DNA of 64,000 bases from positions 18,081 to 82,080 of the forward strand of contig NZ_JYJK01000085.1 of NCBI RefSeq assembly GCF_003263785.1. Reading direction: 5' to 3'. Numbering within the stretch: the first letter of the stretch is position 1; every line of letters starts with the position of its first letter. A program made the translations under genes and the position numbers. Shown in pieces: positions 27,372 to 37,842 of this stretch. This stretch comes from Vibrio variabilis (GTDB lineage Bacteria > Pseudomonadota > Gammaproteobacteria > Enterobacterales > Vibrionaceae). The notes below the pieces were generated by a model. The model searched no databases. It saw only the letters and a program-made list of their open reading frames with translations, and was not told the DNA's origin.

Positions 27372-28250
27372 CTAAATTTGAGGGTCGGCATACTGCTTTT
27401 GGAACTGACTTGGCGTCATATCTGTTTGGTTTTTAAAGTACTTAACAAAGTTACTGGCATCTTCAAAGCCAAAATCATAGGCGAGTTGCTGAGTTGTCAC
27501 ACTACTCACCACCAAACGACGTTTCATTTCAATCGTTACAAACGCATCGATCATCTGCTTTGCGGTGAGATCCGTTGCCAGCTTGCAGATCTGATTGAGC
27601 GTTTTATAGGTCGTACCGATCTGCGAGGCATACCAATTGGCGTCGCGTGTGCGCTCATAGTGACTTTGTAGAAGATCAAAAAACCGCGCTAACTTGACGC
27701 TTTGCTCCTGAGACAGCTTATCGTGACGCTCTTCCGGCCTTAGCCTGTGCAGCATCAACGCGAAGGCAGAAAACAGATACATCACGACCAAAGGATCCGC
27801 GTTGTCATGAGATATCTCCTTTAGCACCTCGTCGATGATTCGTTTGGCACTCAGGCAAGTTTCATTATTTAAAGCCAGCACGGGAGAGCGAGATTGATTA
27901 AGATGAGTGGGCGTATAGTTAGGCAGACGCATGTTGGCGTGGACTTGATCGAGAAATTCCTGGGTAAATATCACCACCTTGCCGACAGGTTGAGAGGCAA
28001 AATCGAAGCAGTGAACCTGTTCGCGGCGCACAAAGACAATACTCCCAGACTCAAATGGGTAACTCTTGAAATCAACCATGTGATTCCCAGACCCACGTTC
28101 GATATACACCATCATAAAAAAAGTGATGCGATGAGGGCGCTGCGGCGAGTGATCTTTATACTCACGTTGGTACAGTGACTCTAAATCAAAGATTTCGAGC
28201 TCTGCCTGATTCGATCTTTTATGGTCAAAGCCAATGGTCGGTATCTGCAT
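27372..28250 (-). CDS. AraC-family transcriptional regulator
   Basis: A 292-residue regulator. The N-terminal half is a cupin sensor (RITFFMMVYIERGSGNHMVDF, then SGSIVFVRREQVHCFDF). The C-terminal half is an AraC helix-turn-helix pair (WYASQIGTTYKTLNQICK, then TTQQLAYDFGFEDASNFVKYF and DMTPSQFQKQY). I chose the ATG at 28250 because GGAGGA lies four bases upstream; longer versions start in low-complexity sequence. It is divergent from another AraC gene (28375). The target may be the SnoaL-like gene directly downstream on the same strand. Confidence 0.8.
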   Translation of the reverse strand: MQIPTIGFDHKRSNQAELEIFDLESLYQREYKDHSPQRPHRITFFMMVYIERGSGNHMVDFKSYPFESGSIVFVRREQVHCFDFASQPVGKVVIFTQEFLDQVHANMRLPNYTPTHLNQSRSPVLALNNETCLSAKRIIDEVLKEISHDNADPLVVMYLFSAFALMLHRLRPEERHDKLSQEQSVKLARFFDLLQSHYERTRDANWYASQIGTTYKTLNQICKLATDLTAKQMIDAFVTIEMKRRLVVSSVTTQQLAYDFGFEDASNFVKYFKNQTDMTPSQFQKQYADPQI

Positions 28251-28374
28251 CCGTCCTCCACACATTTCTGCTTGTATTTTAGTTAATTTTTGCGCACAAC
28301 GACACCGTACGTTTGGTCGCAATCAGCAATATTGAGTGTCATAATTGAAAGGTGGTGTATATGGTAAGGTCAAC

Positions 28375-29211
28375 ATGAGCAATAAGATAAACGTTATCTC
28401 CCTCCCCAAAGGAAATCCCTGCCAAATAATCGACAGTGCCATCGAGAATGACGGAGGGATTATTGGTGCTCATCGACATGACTACTTTGAAATCATTTGG
28501 TGCTTAGATGATGTTGGCAAACAGAGCATTGATTTTGTGGAATACCCAAGTAGAAAAGGGCGATTTTTCACCATCGCACCGGGGCAGGTGCATGAGACCG
28601 CTGAGCTCACTGAAAACTATCGTATGATGATTTTCTCAACCGATTTTCTTGAAAACCGTCCGCGCCACCAGCGTATGTTCAATGCGGTGTTTCGCGCTCA
28701 CGATGACCAACAACCCTATTTTGATACGTCTGATGAAGGGGTTATCTATTTTGAACCTCTGTTTAACCTCCTCTTGGATGAATTTTACCAACCGCAAACC
28801 GATTGGGATTTGATTGAGTCACTGCTTACGAGTTTTTTGCGCTACCTGTTAAGGTTTTCCATCGAGACAGAAGACAAAAAGGTGGTTAAAGATGCTCGCA
28901 TGACCAAAGTACTTGGGTTGATTGAACGCCACTATCGCTCACAGCGCCACGTTCAGTTTTATGCCGACGAACTGTCCATTACCGGTAAACGACTCAACGA
29001 GCTGACTAAGAAACATGTCGGCAAGACGATCACCCGCCTTTTGCATGAGCGAATCTTATTGGAAGCCAACCGCGACTTGGTGTTTTCCACCAAAACCGTA
29101 AAAACCATCGCGTTGGACTTGGGGTTTGACGACCCTTCCTATTTTGGACGCTTTTATCGTGCTCAAATGGGGGAGTCCCCTGCTGAATTTCGGAAACGCA
29201 CTTCCAAATAG
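28375..29211 (+). CDS. AraC-family transcriptional regulator
   Basis: A 278-residue regulator with cupin features (GAHRHDYFEIIWCLDD, IAPGQVHETAEL) and a C-terminal AraC DNA-binding domain (YADELSITGKRLNELTKKH, TVKTIALDLGFDDPSYFGRF, ESPAEFRKR). The ATG at 28375 follows TAAGG at good spacing. It is divergent from another AraC gene and is followed after about 100 bp by a MATE efflux gene on the same strand, which it may control. There is no signal or membrane segment. The ligand is unknown. Confidence 0.78.
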   Translation: MSNKINVISLPKGNPCQIIDSAIENDGGIIGAHRHDYFEIIWCLDDVGKQSIDFVEYPSRKGRFFTIAPGQVHETAELTENYRMMIFSTDFLENRPRHQRMFNAVFRAHDDQQPYFDTSDEGVIYFEPLFNLLLDEFYQPQTDWDLIESLLTSFLRYLLRFSIETEDKKVVKDARMTKVLGLIERHYRSQRHVQFYADELSITGKRLNELTKKHVGKTITRLLHERILLEANRDLVFSTKTVKTIALDLGFDDPSYFGRFYRAQMGESPAEFRKRTSK

Positions 29212-29309
29212 TGCCAGATAAAGGGCAGTATCTCCCTTTCTTAGCCCCTTTTGGTAACGATAATACCAGTAATAGTGTTCTTATTACTTTCAACGTATTT
29301 TGGTTATCC

Positions 29310-30648
29310 ATGAGTATAAATCTAAAATCTGATCCGATTCAGAAGTCGTTTATTCAGTATTTATTGCCTGCACTATCGGGCATGGTCATCAAATCCATCT
29401 TCATCATGGGAGATGCGTGGTTTGTGGGCAAAGGTGTGGGTGCGGAAGGTCTTGGCGCTATTTCATTAACGATTCCGGCTTTCTCTATTTTTACCGCACT
29501 GGCATGATGATAGGTATTGGTGGCGCTGCACTGATGTCGATTGAGTTTGGTAAAGGCAATCTCAATAGCGGTCAGACCTTGTTTAGCCAGTCGATGCTCG
29601 CGACAGCGATCCTCACCACGATGACTGTTGTATCTGCTTTGATTTGGCTTGATGAGATCATTGCGCTCATGGGAGCCAGTGGCTATATGGCGCAGCTCGC
29701 GCATGATTACCTAAACATCATGCTCAAATTCTTTGTGCTCTATGCTCTCGCTTGGGTCATGTCTTGCTTCGTGCGTAACGATACTAACCCCAAACTCGCT
29801 ATGTATGCGATGTCTGCGGGCGCCATGACCAACTTAGTTTTAGACTATTTCTTTGTGTTGAAATTTGGGTGGGTATGAAAGGCGCAGCTTATGCGACTGC
29901 GATTGCTCAGGGTGTTATCGCGCTGATTCTTCTCACTCATTTCGCCAGACAAAAAGGGCAACTGCGTTTGAGTTTGGAGGGTTTAGGGCTCGATCGTGTC
30001 GGTCAGATCTTAAAGATCGGCGTTCCGACATTCTTTATCGAGATCACCGCTGCACTGACCATTTTGCTGTTTAACTATGTGCTGCTTAGCCAGTTTGGCG
30101 AGAGTCATATCATCGCATACGGCTTAACGGCCAACGTCGGTGTGTTTGCTCTGTTTGTCATCGTTGGTATCAACCAAGCTTGTCAGCCGATCATCAGCTT
30201 TAACTACGGTGCCAGCAAAACCGAGCGCGTTTACAGCACACTCAAGCTTGGACTGGCCACTTCCATTGGCAGTGGACTCTTTTTCCTATCGATTATTTGG
30301 TTCACAGCGCAAGACGTGGCACGATTCTATTTGGGTGCAGACAGTCAATTGCTAGAGCTTTCCGCCACAGCTCTGCTTTTTTTCTTCTATGCCACACCGC
30401 TCATGGGGCTTAACCTAGTCGTCGCCAATCTATTTCAAGCGATTGCCAAACCGAATCAAGCCACCATTATCTCGCTAGCTCGCGGTTTTGTGTTTGTCGC
30501 GCTAGGGGTGGTGATTCTACCTAGTCTGTTCCCAACTAATGGTATTTGGGCAAGTATCCTATTTGCCGAGGCCGCGACAGCACTCATCAGTCTCGTATTA
30601 CTGTTTGCCTTCTTAAGAAGGCAACAGATGACCCTATCGGAAGCATAA
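29310..30648 (+). CDS. MATE-family efflux transporter (two frameshifts)
   Basis: About 446 residues and 12 predicted helices once two frameshifts are bridged. The start is MSINLKSDPIQKSFIQYLLPALSGM. MATE signatures include GDAWFVGKGVGAEGLGAISLTIP, IGIGGAALMSIEFGKGN and NQACQPIISFNYGA. One G is missing near 29503 (TALGMMIGIGG restored) and another near 29871 (FGWGMKGAAYAT restored), both in short G runs. MATE proteins expel drugs, dyes or metabolites using sodium or proton gradients. The substrate is unknown. The upstream AraC gene on the same strand may regulate it. Confidence 0.78.
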
Positions 30649-30668
30649 CTAGATCTGCTCTCTTACGA

Positions 30669-31566
30669 TCAACCTTGAACGTAGGAGAGCAATTTATCAC
30701 GCAGCCATATATTGGCTTTGCTATTTTGCTCTCTCTTATGCCCCATCAACACGTAGTTTACCGGCAATGAGCTAAAGGGTACCAGCAAGATCTGCAACCC
30801 AAATTGCTCGGAAAACTGCTTTGCCATGTTCAAACTCGTCATACCAATACTTTCGCTGCTCCCAACTAACGCCATTAACGCTAGAAGCGACTCACATTCT
30901 GCGGCGACGTTGCGCGGCTTAATATGTTCTTTGGTAAAATAGTCCACCAGAAAAATCTCTTCGCGCCGCAACTTCAATGTGATGTGTTTTTCTTGGTAAT
31001 ACTCCTGAGCACTGATCGCCCCTGAATTCGAGGATGTTGCTTGCTGGCTATGACACAAATCTGATCTGAGAAGAACGGCTGGGTAAAGTAGCTTGAAGTC
31101 GAAGACTCAGAAAATTCAATCGCTAAATCAGCTTGCCTTAGGTTGAGCTGTTCACGTAGCTGCGCTTCGGTCACAGTTGTCGGAGACAACACAATTTCGC
31201 AGTTCCCTAGGCTTTTATCGGCTTCGATTTTGGGCACAAGGTTTAGCATCACTGGCTCAGTGGTGTACACCACGAAACGACGCTTTCCTTCGACAGAAAA
31301 CTCTTGGGCATCGTTCAACGTGTTCTCGATAGCTCCAATGCCGGTTCTATTTGACGCGCCATCTCATGCGCCAAATGCGTAGGGGCAATTCCTCTCCCAT
31401 CTCGAACAAACAGTTGTTGACCTAACTGGTTCTGCAGCCGCTTAAGAGCACCGCTGACACCAGGCTGAGTGAGGTCGAGTACTTCTGCCGCCACAGTAAT
31501 GGATTGAAAGCGATACACGGTCAAAAATACGCGCATCAGATTAAGATCAAAATCAGACAGTTTCAT
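30669..31566 (-). CDS. LysR-family transcriptional regulator (two frameshifts)
   Basis: About 300 residues across three frames. The N-terminal winged helix is clear: MKLSDFDLNLMRVFLTVY, then ITVAAEVLDLTQPGVSGALK and LGQQLFVRDGRGIAPT. The effector domain follows. Breaks are near 31332 (GAGCT for GAGGCT, giving EAIENTLNDAQEF) and near 31022 (a G4 run for G5, giving IQGAISAQEYY). Both repairs add one G. It is divergent from the alkylsulfatase gene, with about 107 bp between starts, the usual arrangement for a LysR protein that controls its neighbour. It looks nearest to the NahR/DntR-type subgroup, with low certainty. Confidence 0.75.
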
Positions 31567-31673
31567 ACACATAGCCACTAGTTATGTTTTAACTAAATTT
31601 ATATGCATGTTTGGTTATGAGTCAAGTCGATATAGTGACCTTGTTTCCTGTTAATACTGTGATGAGGTTTTCT

Positions 31674-33691
31674 ATGCTTCGAGCGCTTACTCCTTCAACT
31701 ATCGCTATCGCTGTTATGGCGTCATTCGCCGCTAACGCTGACTACGCTGGCCTTGAGGACTACCAAGGTAAACCTGCAAGCTCCCATACGCTGCAGGCCA
31801 ATCAGGCGCTTGCTTCTACACTACCGTGGCAAGACACGTCTGCATTTGACCGCACCAAACGTGGACTTATCGCTGAATTTGGTACCCATGCTGCGGGTGA
31901 GCTGAAAAACCGATTCGAGTTTATGGCAGAGCTCTCTGTCGATGAGATCCCACCGACAGTCAATCCATCAATCTGGCGCCAAGGTATGCTCAACTATGCC
32001 GCTGGCGGCCTTTATGAAGTGACTGATGGTGTGTACCAGATCCGAGGCGCTGATCTCTCTAACATGACCATCTACCGTACAGACAATGGTTATGTGATTC
32101 ACGATCCTTTGCTATCGAAGCAGGCGGCCGCGGCCTCTTGGGACTTTGCCAAACAGCATCTACCAAAAATCAACGGTGAGCACAAAATCACAGGCATGAT
32201 TTACTCTCACATGCACGCGGATCACTTTGGTGGCTCTCGCGGTATCTATGAGTCTGGTGACTTTGCCGAAGGTGCGCCAATCTATGCACCAAAAGATTTC
32301 ATCAAGGAACTTGCTGACGAGAACGTAATAGCAGGTACTGCGATGGGACGCCGCGCCAACTATCAATACGGAACAACGCTGGATAACGACGAGAAAGGCA
32401 TTGTCGATAACGCACTGGGTCTGGGTACATCACGTGGAGAAGTCACGTTGGTAGCACCTACCACTGAAATCCAAGAACGCGAGAAAGTAATCACAATCGA
32501 TGGTCTCGATTTCCACGCCATCAACATGCCTGGCGCAGAAGCACCCGCTGAGATCGTGCTTTATGTGCCTCAATATCGCTCTCTAAACACTGCTGAGCTG
32601 ACTTACGACGGTATGCACAATATCTACACCTTCCGCGGCGCTAAAGTTCGTGACGCGCTGGTGTGGACGAAATACCTAACCGAGCTAAAGATGCGTTATG
32701 TTGATACGGGTCTTGTCGACAACATCCACGCTGCGCACTCCGCGCCAGTTTGGAATGATGCGAATACCCCGCAAAATGAAATTGCCGATTACATGACACT
32801 TCAGCGTGACAACTATGGTTTCATTCATAACCAAGCCATGCGTCTCGCCAACCACGGTGTGACTATCCATGATGTCGGTCGTGAGATTGAAAAGCTCGTG
32901 CCGGAGTCTCAAAAGCAAACTTGGCACACTAACGGTTATCACGGCTCATACAGCCACAACGCTCGCGCCGTTGTAAACCTGTACCTTGGCTATCATGACA
33001 TGAACCCAGTGAACACCAACCCACTGCAAACACAAGACAAATCCTGTGTCTATGTGCAAGCAGCCGGGGCAGATGTTCTATACAACGCGGGTATGAAGCA
33101 CTTTAAACAAGGAGAATATCAGGAGCTTCTCAGCTATTTAACGACCTGGTGCAATGCGACCCAAACAATGTGACTTACCGCTATGCGCTTGCAGACAGCT
33201 TCGAGCAGCAAGGCTATCAATCTGAAACCATGGCTTGGCGAAACTCTTACCTACAAGGTGCGGTTGAGCTTAGAACTGGCGAGATCCAACCTTCTATCAA
33301 GTTGGCCTCAGCAGACGTGATTGCCAACACACCAACGGGAATGTTCTTAGACTTCATTGCTGTTAGGCTTAATGCAGAAAAAGCCGAGCAAGCAGGTTTA
33401 GACTTTAACTTTGGTTTGTATCATCCAGATGTGGAAGAGCGCTACTACGGTGAAGTGTCTAATGCCAATATGAGTAACATCGAAGTCGATACGCTACCAG
33501 AAACTAATGTAGAGCTTATCATCCACAAATCGGATCTTACCCGAGTGGCACTTGGCCAGACATCACTTGATGAGCTGCTGAAATCAGGTCAAGCCGGTAT
33601 CAAGGGCGATGCCGAGCTCATAGGCAAGCTCACGGCTTCACTTGATGAGTTTGATGGCATGTTTGAAATCTTACCTATGCCGAATAAGTAA
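31674..33691 (+). CDS. exported class III alkylsulfatase (metallo-beta-lactamase fold; one frameshift)
   Basis: About 672 residues after repair. A signal peptide of about 22 residues (MLRALTPSTIAIAVMASFAA) precedes a catalytic domain with the zinc motif SHMHADHFGGSRG near residue 178. Dimerisation and C-terminal SCP2-like regions follow, as in SdsA1-type linear alkylsulfatases. These hydrolyse fatty-alcohol sulfates such as SDS without formylglycine. One G is missing near 33124 (GGAGCTTCTC); adding it continues as SQLFNDLVQCDPNNVTYRYAL. I chose the ATG at 31674 because GAGG lies six bases before it. It is the second sulfatase type in the window, unrelated to the polysaccharide sulfatase, and is probably regulated by the divergent LysR gene. 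Confidence 0.85.
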
Positions 33692-35108
33692 GACCAACCA
33701 CAAACGAAAAACCCAGAGCAACGTTCTGGGTTTTGTCTATCTGCGCAGTGCGCTTTTTATCTAAAACAAACATCTGCCATCGTGCCAACCCTGCTGTCAC
33801 CGAGCCAAAGTAGTTGCCTGAGACCACTGGAATGTTTGGCAGCACATCTTGCACTGCTTTGCGAAGCACAGAAGAGCGTGCCGAGCCTCCCGTCATGTAA
33901 ATCACATCCGGCAACGTGCCCGCTTGTTGCGCCGCTTCTTTAACTAGAGCTTGAATTTTCTTGGTCGGATTATCAATCGCCGCCGCCATATCTGCCTGAC
34001 TGATGTCGATCCCCACATGTTCACTGTAGAGATCGAGCATCGCTTTGTATTCGGCATTTTCTTCGAGCGCAATCTTGGCTTTTTCCGCTTCTCGAATCAC
34101 CGCGTAACCCAAGGTTTCTTGATGCAAGGCGACCAAACGATTCACTTTTTCCGGCTCTAACGCCTCTTTTGCCAATAGCCTAAGCTCTTTCAAGTTGTCG
34201 TGCGCATAGAACTTTCTTTGCGCTTGCACGTCGTTAATCGCAATCGGATTCCAGAACTGAGTCACTGGGATATCTAGACCAGATAAGCGTTTTGTGCCCA
34301 TACCAAACGCATGCATAAAGCGGCGAAACGCGATGTAGATATCCAAATCATTACCGCCAACAAGTTGGCCTGTGTGGGCAATGAGCGATTGCTGTCTGTC
34401 GTCTTTGCCAACCCACGATGGCCCCATCTGAATATAAGAGCAGTCAGTGGTACCACCACCAATATCGACCACCAATACGTTCTTGTTTTCAGTCAGAGTC
34501 GATTCGAACTCAAGTCCAGCCGCAACTGGCTCATATTGAAACTCGACATCTTTAAAGCCAGCGCGATTTGCCGCTCGCAGCAATATCCCTTCTGCTTGTA
34601 GGTTAGATGCATCGCCACCTCGGCCGAGAAAGTTCACTGGGCGACCAATCACGGTTTGGTCAATGGTGCGCTCTAAATTCGCTTCCGCTTTACGCTTGAC
34701 GTTACTCATCATGGCGCAAACCAGATCTTCAAAGAACGACAGCTGCATATCGCGCAGCCCCATCGCACCTAAGAAGGACTTTGGTGACTTGATGTAATAG
34801 ACATCTTTCGGATCTTCTAAATAGAGATTCAGAGCTTGCTCCCCAAACAATACATCGCTTGGGATGACTTCAATACCTTCTTCACGGTTCATCTTGACAG
34901 CACGGCGTAATACGGCCTCACCAATGTCATCAGATGGACGAATGTCCAAACAGCGAAATAGGTACTCTGATACGGTTTCTGCTGTTGGTGCACACAGTGT
35001 TGATGCAATGTAGCAGTTATCCCCAACCAGCGGGATTTGCTCAACGCTGCCATTGTTTAAATGGGCTACGGAGCAGTTTGCAGTTCCGTAGTCAAAACCG
35101 ATAGCCAT
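33675..35108 (-). CDS. yegD: YegD-like Hsp70-family putative chaperone
   Basis: The 477-residue reading frame matches E. coli YegD (450) from residue 1: MAIGFDYGTANCSVAHLN. Actin-type ATPase motifs are VVDIGGGTTDCSYIQMGP near residue 215 and YMTGGSARSSVLRKAV near the end. The ATG at 35108 has GAGGT upstream. The last 30 residues are odd. After FGSVTAGLARWQMFV the frame runs through its own terminator hairpin (33706-33735) and into the convergent alkylsulfatase gene. Changing the T4 run at 33763-33766 by one base in either direction gives an immediate stop, so the real end is probably near 33760. The role in the cell is unknown. Confidence 0.83.
   Translation of the reverse strand: MAIGFDYGTANCSVAHLNNGSVEQIPLVGDNCYIASTLCAPTAETVSEYLFRCLDIRPSDDIGEAVLRRAVKMNREEGIEVIPSDVLFGEQALNLYLEDPKDVYYIKSPKSFLGAMGLRDMQLSFFEDLVCAMMSNVKRKAEANLERTIDQTVIGRPVNFLGRGGDASNLQAEGILLRAANRAGFKDVEFQYEPVAAGLEFESTLTENKNVLVVDIGGGTTDCSYIQMGPSWVGKDDRQQSLIAHTGQLVGGNDLDIYIAFRRFMHAFGMGTKRLSGLDIPVTQFWNPIAINDVQAQRKFYAHDNLKELRLLAKEALEPEKVNRLVALHQETLGYAVIREAEKAKIALEENAEYKAMLDLYSEHVGIDISQADMAAAIDNPTKKIQALVKEAAQQAGTLPDVIYMTGGSARSSVLRKAVQDVLPNIPVVSGNYFGSVTAGLARWQMFVLDKKRTAQIDKTQNVALGFSFVVGLTYSA
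33706..33735. terminator. bidirectional terminator between the alkylsulfatase gene and yegD
   Basis: Ten-bp perfect stem AAAACCCAGA / TCTGGGTTTT with a 7-base loop and T/A tracts on both sides. Confidence 0.85.
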
Positions 35109-35253
35109 AGGGATTACCTCAACTCGTGAAAAAGGCGGCAAAGAATAACAGCCTGAAAATGAAGTTCAAGCGCGAAACCGTAAACCCGGCACCAATCGAC
35201 AGGTCAAACACAAAAATGGGGCTACGACTTGTCGTCGGAGCCCATTTGGGTTG

Positions 35254-35266
35254 TTTACACTGTAAA
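35254..35266. promoter_or_regulatory. parS2 centromere site
   Basis: TTTACACTGTAAA, a perfect match to the published Vibrio chromosome II parS2 consensus TTTACANTGTAAA. It is the leftmost of seven sites and lies just past the thioesterase stop codon. Confidence 0.85.
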
Positions 35267-35271
35267 AGCTG

Positions 35272-36071
35272 CTAATCAAAGATGGCGATGCTTTGGCGAC
35301 TTACGGCAACCAGATCGCCACGATTGTTCCAGATGTTTGCTTGCGCGTGCGCATAGCCTTCAGCGGCTTGTCTCGTGTGTGATTGGTAAGCAAACCAATC
35401 CTCTGGCTGCACCGAGCGATGGGGATGAATAAACTCGAGATTCCACATCATGGTACTGGCCGGTGCGGGAGTACTCATCATCTGCAATACGCCAGGTGGC
35501 CAAGCATCGACAAGGCATATCAAATGCGCATCTGAAATGGACTCAGGGGAGACCTTAAATCGCATCCACCCCCAAGTATGTGAGTCTTTACTTTCACTAA
35601 AAGGCAAGTGACCTCTAGCCAAAGCAAGATCGATATGGGAGGTGTAGTTTGGAGCGCCCTGCTCAATCGACGGAAATCGAGGGAGATCATCGGGTATTGG
35701 CATAATATGGTTGTCATTGTTTTTCACCACAATCTTGGACTCGCGATCAGCACCAAAACAACCTTGTTGAAACACAGCAACTTGACCATTTTGCACCAAA
35801 CGAGCACTAAGTTGGGAAACACTCTTCCCTTCCCGGAGCACTTCTACCTCAAACGTAAACGGCACATCAACGAGGAGCGGACCAACAAAGTTGGTGTTGA
35901 GAGAGCGAAGTACACGTTCCCCACTCAACTGAGATTTCATCACAGTATAGAGCAGCGAGGCAGACAGCCCGCCAAACACGGTTCTTCCCTGCCCCATGAC
36001 GCTGGGATCGACATATGTTCACCTGTTGTCGCACACAGCTCGGCTTTTGCGATTAGTTCGTCGAAATGCAT
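35272..36071 (-). CDS. TesB-like acyl-CoA thioesterase family protein (one frameshift)
   Basis: About 265 residues after repair. The protein has two hot-dog halves, a typical layout for this thioesterase family: GGLSASLLYTVMKSQL early, and WGWMRFKVSPESISDAHLICLVDAWPPGV in the second half. Without repair the frame starts at MGQGRTVFGG and lacks the first 30 residues. Upstream, MHFDELIAKAELCATTGEHM continues into SIPASW and then, after one added base near 35990, GQGRTVFGGL. The ATG at 36071 has a GGTGG upstream. The substrate is unknown. It ends six bases before a parS2 site. Confidence 0.72.
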
Positions 36072-36222
36072 CCCCACCACCTTATGTTAATGCTTTGTTA
36101 CTCAACAATAACTGGTCGGATCGGTCGCTGCAAGGGGTGTTCCCTAATTTTGTTACACTTAACACACATCTTCGATTAACATTTTATTATTAATAAGCAC
36201 AAATAATTAACTGAAGGTTTTT

Positions 36223-37215
36223 ATGGAAACACAACCTAATAGCAGCTACCCAAACGGTTTGATACACGCCATTCAACTTGATGGGCACGGAGGTCTTATT
36301 CCTTGTAATCAAGATATTGATCAAGTTTGGCAAAAACGAGATGAGCCCGTATGGCTGCATTTTGATTACAGTGTCCCGAGCACGATTGACTGGATACAGC
36401 AATACAGCGGTTTAAATGATGTTGCTATTGATGGTTTGACCAGTGAAAACAGTCGCCCCCACATACTCAAAAGAAAGAACAATGTGCTTGCTAACTTCAG
36501 AGCCATCAATCTAAACCCCGAATCGGATCCTGAAGACATGGTGTCCCTGCGAATATGGACAGATGGAACTCGAATCATCAGCACGCGTCGTCGCCCGCTC
36601 ATTTCCACCAAAGAAGTATTGGAATCTCTTGAGAGCGGAGATGGCGCTCAAACCATTCCTGAGCTACTCATCAATTGGCTTGATGCGATTACAACGAAAC
36701 AAGAGAGCAGCCTAAATCAACTTGAAGATCATGCGCTTGAGCTTGAAGAAGCCGACTTTTCGACAGGCAGCAACGATTATCGAGAGCAAGTCAGTCACTT
36801 ACGCAAGGTTTGCATCAAACTTCGCAGACACCTCTCTCCGCAAAAAGAGACATTGAATCAACTCGCAGCGTTCAATTTAGAGTGGCTTAACGAGCTCGAT
36901 AACCTAAAAATCAAGGCACTACTCGATAGACAGCTGCGCTGTCTAGAGAATATAGAGATGCTGCGTGAGCATTCGATATTAATGATGGATGAGCTCAACG
37001 CTATCGATGCCGAAACGCTGAACCGGCGCACTTATGTATTCACGATCATCGCAGGTTTGTTTTTGCCGTTAGGCTTTTTCACCGGTTTGTTGGGCATCAA
37101 CGTGGGTGGAATGCCGGGGACGGAAAATCCCTATGCATTTTGGCTCGTTACTGCACTGTGCGTAGTGTTTAGTGTGGGTTCCGTTGTTTGGGCAATGGCA
37201 AAACGGTGGCTTTAG
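36223..37215 (+). CDS. zntB: CorA-family zinc transporter ZntB
   Basis: A 330-residue CorA-superfamily protein. A large cytoplasmic domain (residues 1-265) has long charged helices such as the LNQLEDHALELEEADFS region. Two C-terminal helices follow (about 270-292 and 303-325). The pore signature between them reads GLLGINVGGMPGTENPYAFW. The Asn-Val-Gly-Gly form is typical of ZntB rather than the GMN of magnesium channels. ZntB moves zinc across the inner membrane. The gene stands alone with its own promoter region, and the frame is intact. Confidence 0.85.
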   Translation: METQPNSSYPNGLIHAIQLDGHGGLIPCNQDIDQVWQKRDEPVWLHFDYSVPSTIDWIQQYSGLNDVAIDGLTSENSRPHILKRKNNVLANFRAINLNPESDPEDMVSLRIWTDGTRIISTRRRPLISTKEVLESLESGDGAQTIPELLINWLDAITTKQESSLNQLEDHALELEEADFSTGSNDYREQVSHLRKVCIKLRRHLSPQKETLNQLAAFNLEWLNELDNLKIKALLDRQLRCLENIEMLREHSILMMDELNAIDAETLNRRTYVFTIIAGLFLPLGFFTGLLGINVGGMPGTENPYAFWLVTALCVVFSVGSVVWAMAKRWL

Positions 37216-37239
37216 CGATATCTATGGTGGTTGACGAGG

Positions 37240-37257
37240 GTAGAATGATTATTCTAC
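37240..37257. promoter_or_regulatory. operator 1 of the TetR-type regulator
   Basis: GTAGAATGATTATTCTAC, with perfect 7-bp arms and a 4-bp centre. An almost identical site lies 25 bp away (centre to centre), just before the tetR-type gene, so autoregulation is likely. Confidence 0.65.
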
Positions 37258-37264
37258 ACTGAGG

Positions 37265-37282
37265 GTAGTATAATCATTCTAC
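37265..37282. promoter_or_regulatory. operator 2 of the TetR-type regulator
   Basis: GTAGTATAATCATTCTAC. Its reverse complement differs from operator 1 at one position of 18. It lies 16 bp before the regulator's start codon. Confidence 0.65.
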
Positions 37283-37297
37283 CTTTTGAGATTGTCT

Positions 37298-37842
37298 ATG
37301 TCGCAACAACAAATTGCTGAGAATCTAGAGCGCGCTTTCGCACAAAAAGGATTCGCAGAGCCGAGTGTCTCCGAGCTAAAAGCGCTGTCTGGTGTGAGTA
37401 TGCGCACCTTATATAAATACTTCCCTTCCAAAGAGAGTATGGTCGTTGGCGCACTAAACCATCGACACCAGCGCTACATCGCCCTATTAGAGCAGTGCGC
37501 ACAGCAAAGTGGCTAGATGCCACCCTTTCAGCCTTTGACTTTCTTGGCAGTTGGATGAAAGAACATGCACCAAAAGGTTGCCTGTCGGTCAATGCACTTG
37601 CGGCTTTTCCTGACAACACCGAGATAAATTCGACAGTTGAAAAACACAAACAACAGGTTATCGACTCTCTTGCCAAATTGAGTGGACGAGACGATCTTTC
37701 TAATGCTCTATTTGTTCTGCATGAGGGAACAACCACCGCTTATCCCATTTTAGGTGAATCGGCGATTACCGCTGCCAAAGTAGCTGTCACGACTTTGTTT
37801 TCTACCCATTCAAAAAGCCACATAAAAGGAATTCAACAATGA
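37298..37842 (+). CDS. TetR-family repressor (one frameshift)
   Basis: About 181 residues after repair. The N-terminal helix-turn-helix is AFAQKGFAEPSVSELKALSG and VSMRTLYKYFPSKESMV, a standard TetR signature. The frame breaks near 37512, where GGCTAGATGCC lacks one C; adding it gives QQSGLDATLSAFDFLGSWM and a full ligand-binding domain. The start MSQQQIAENL at 37298 is a few codons inside a longer open frame and places two operator copies directly upstream. The stop overlaps the start of the oxidoreductase gene by four bases, so the two are co-transcribed and self-regulated. Confidence 0.75.
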
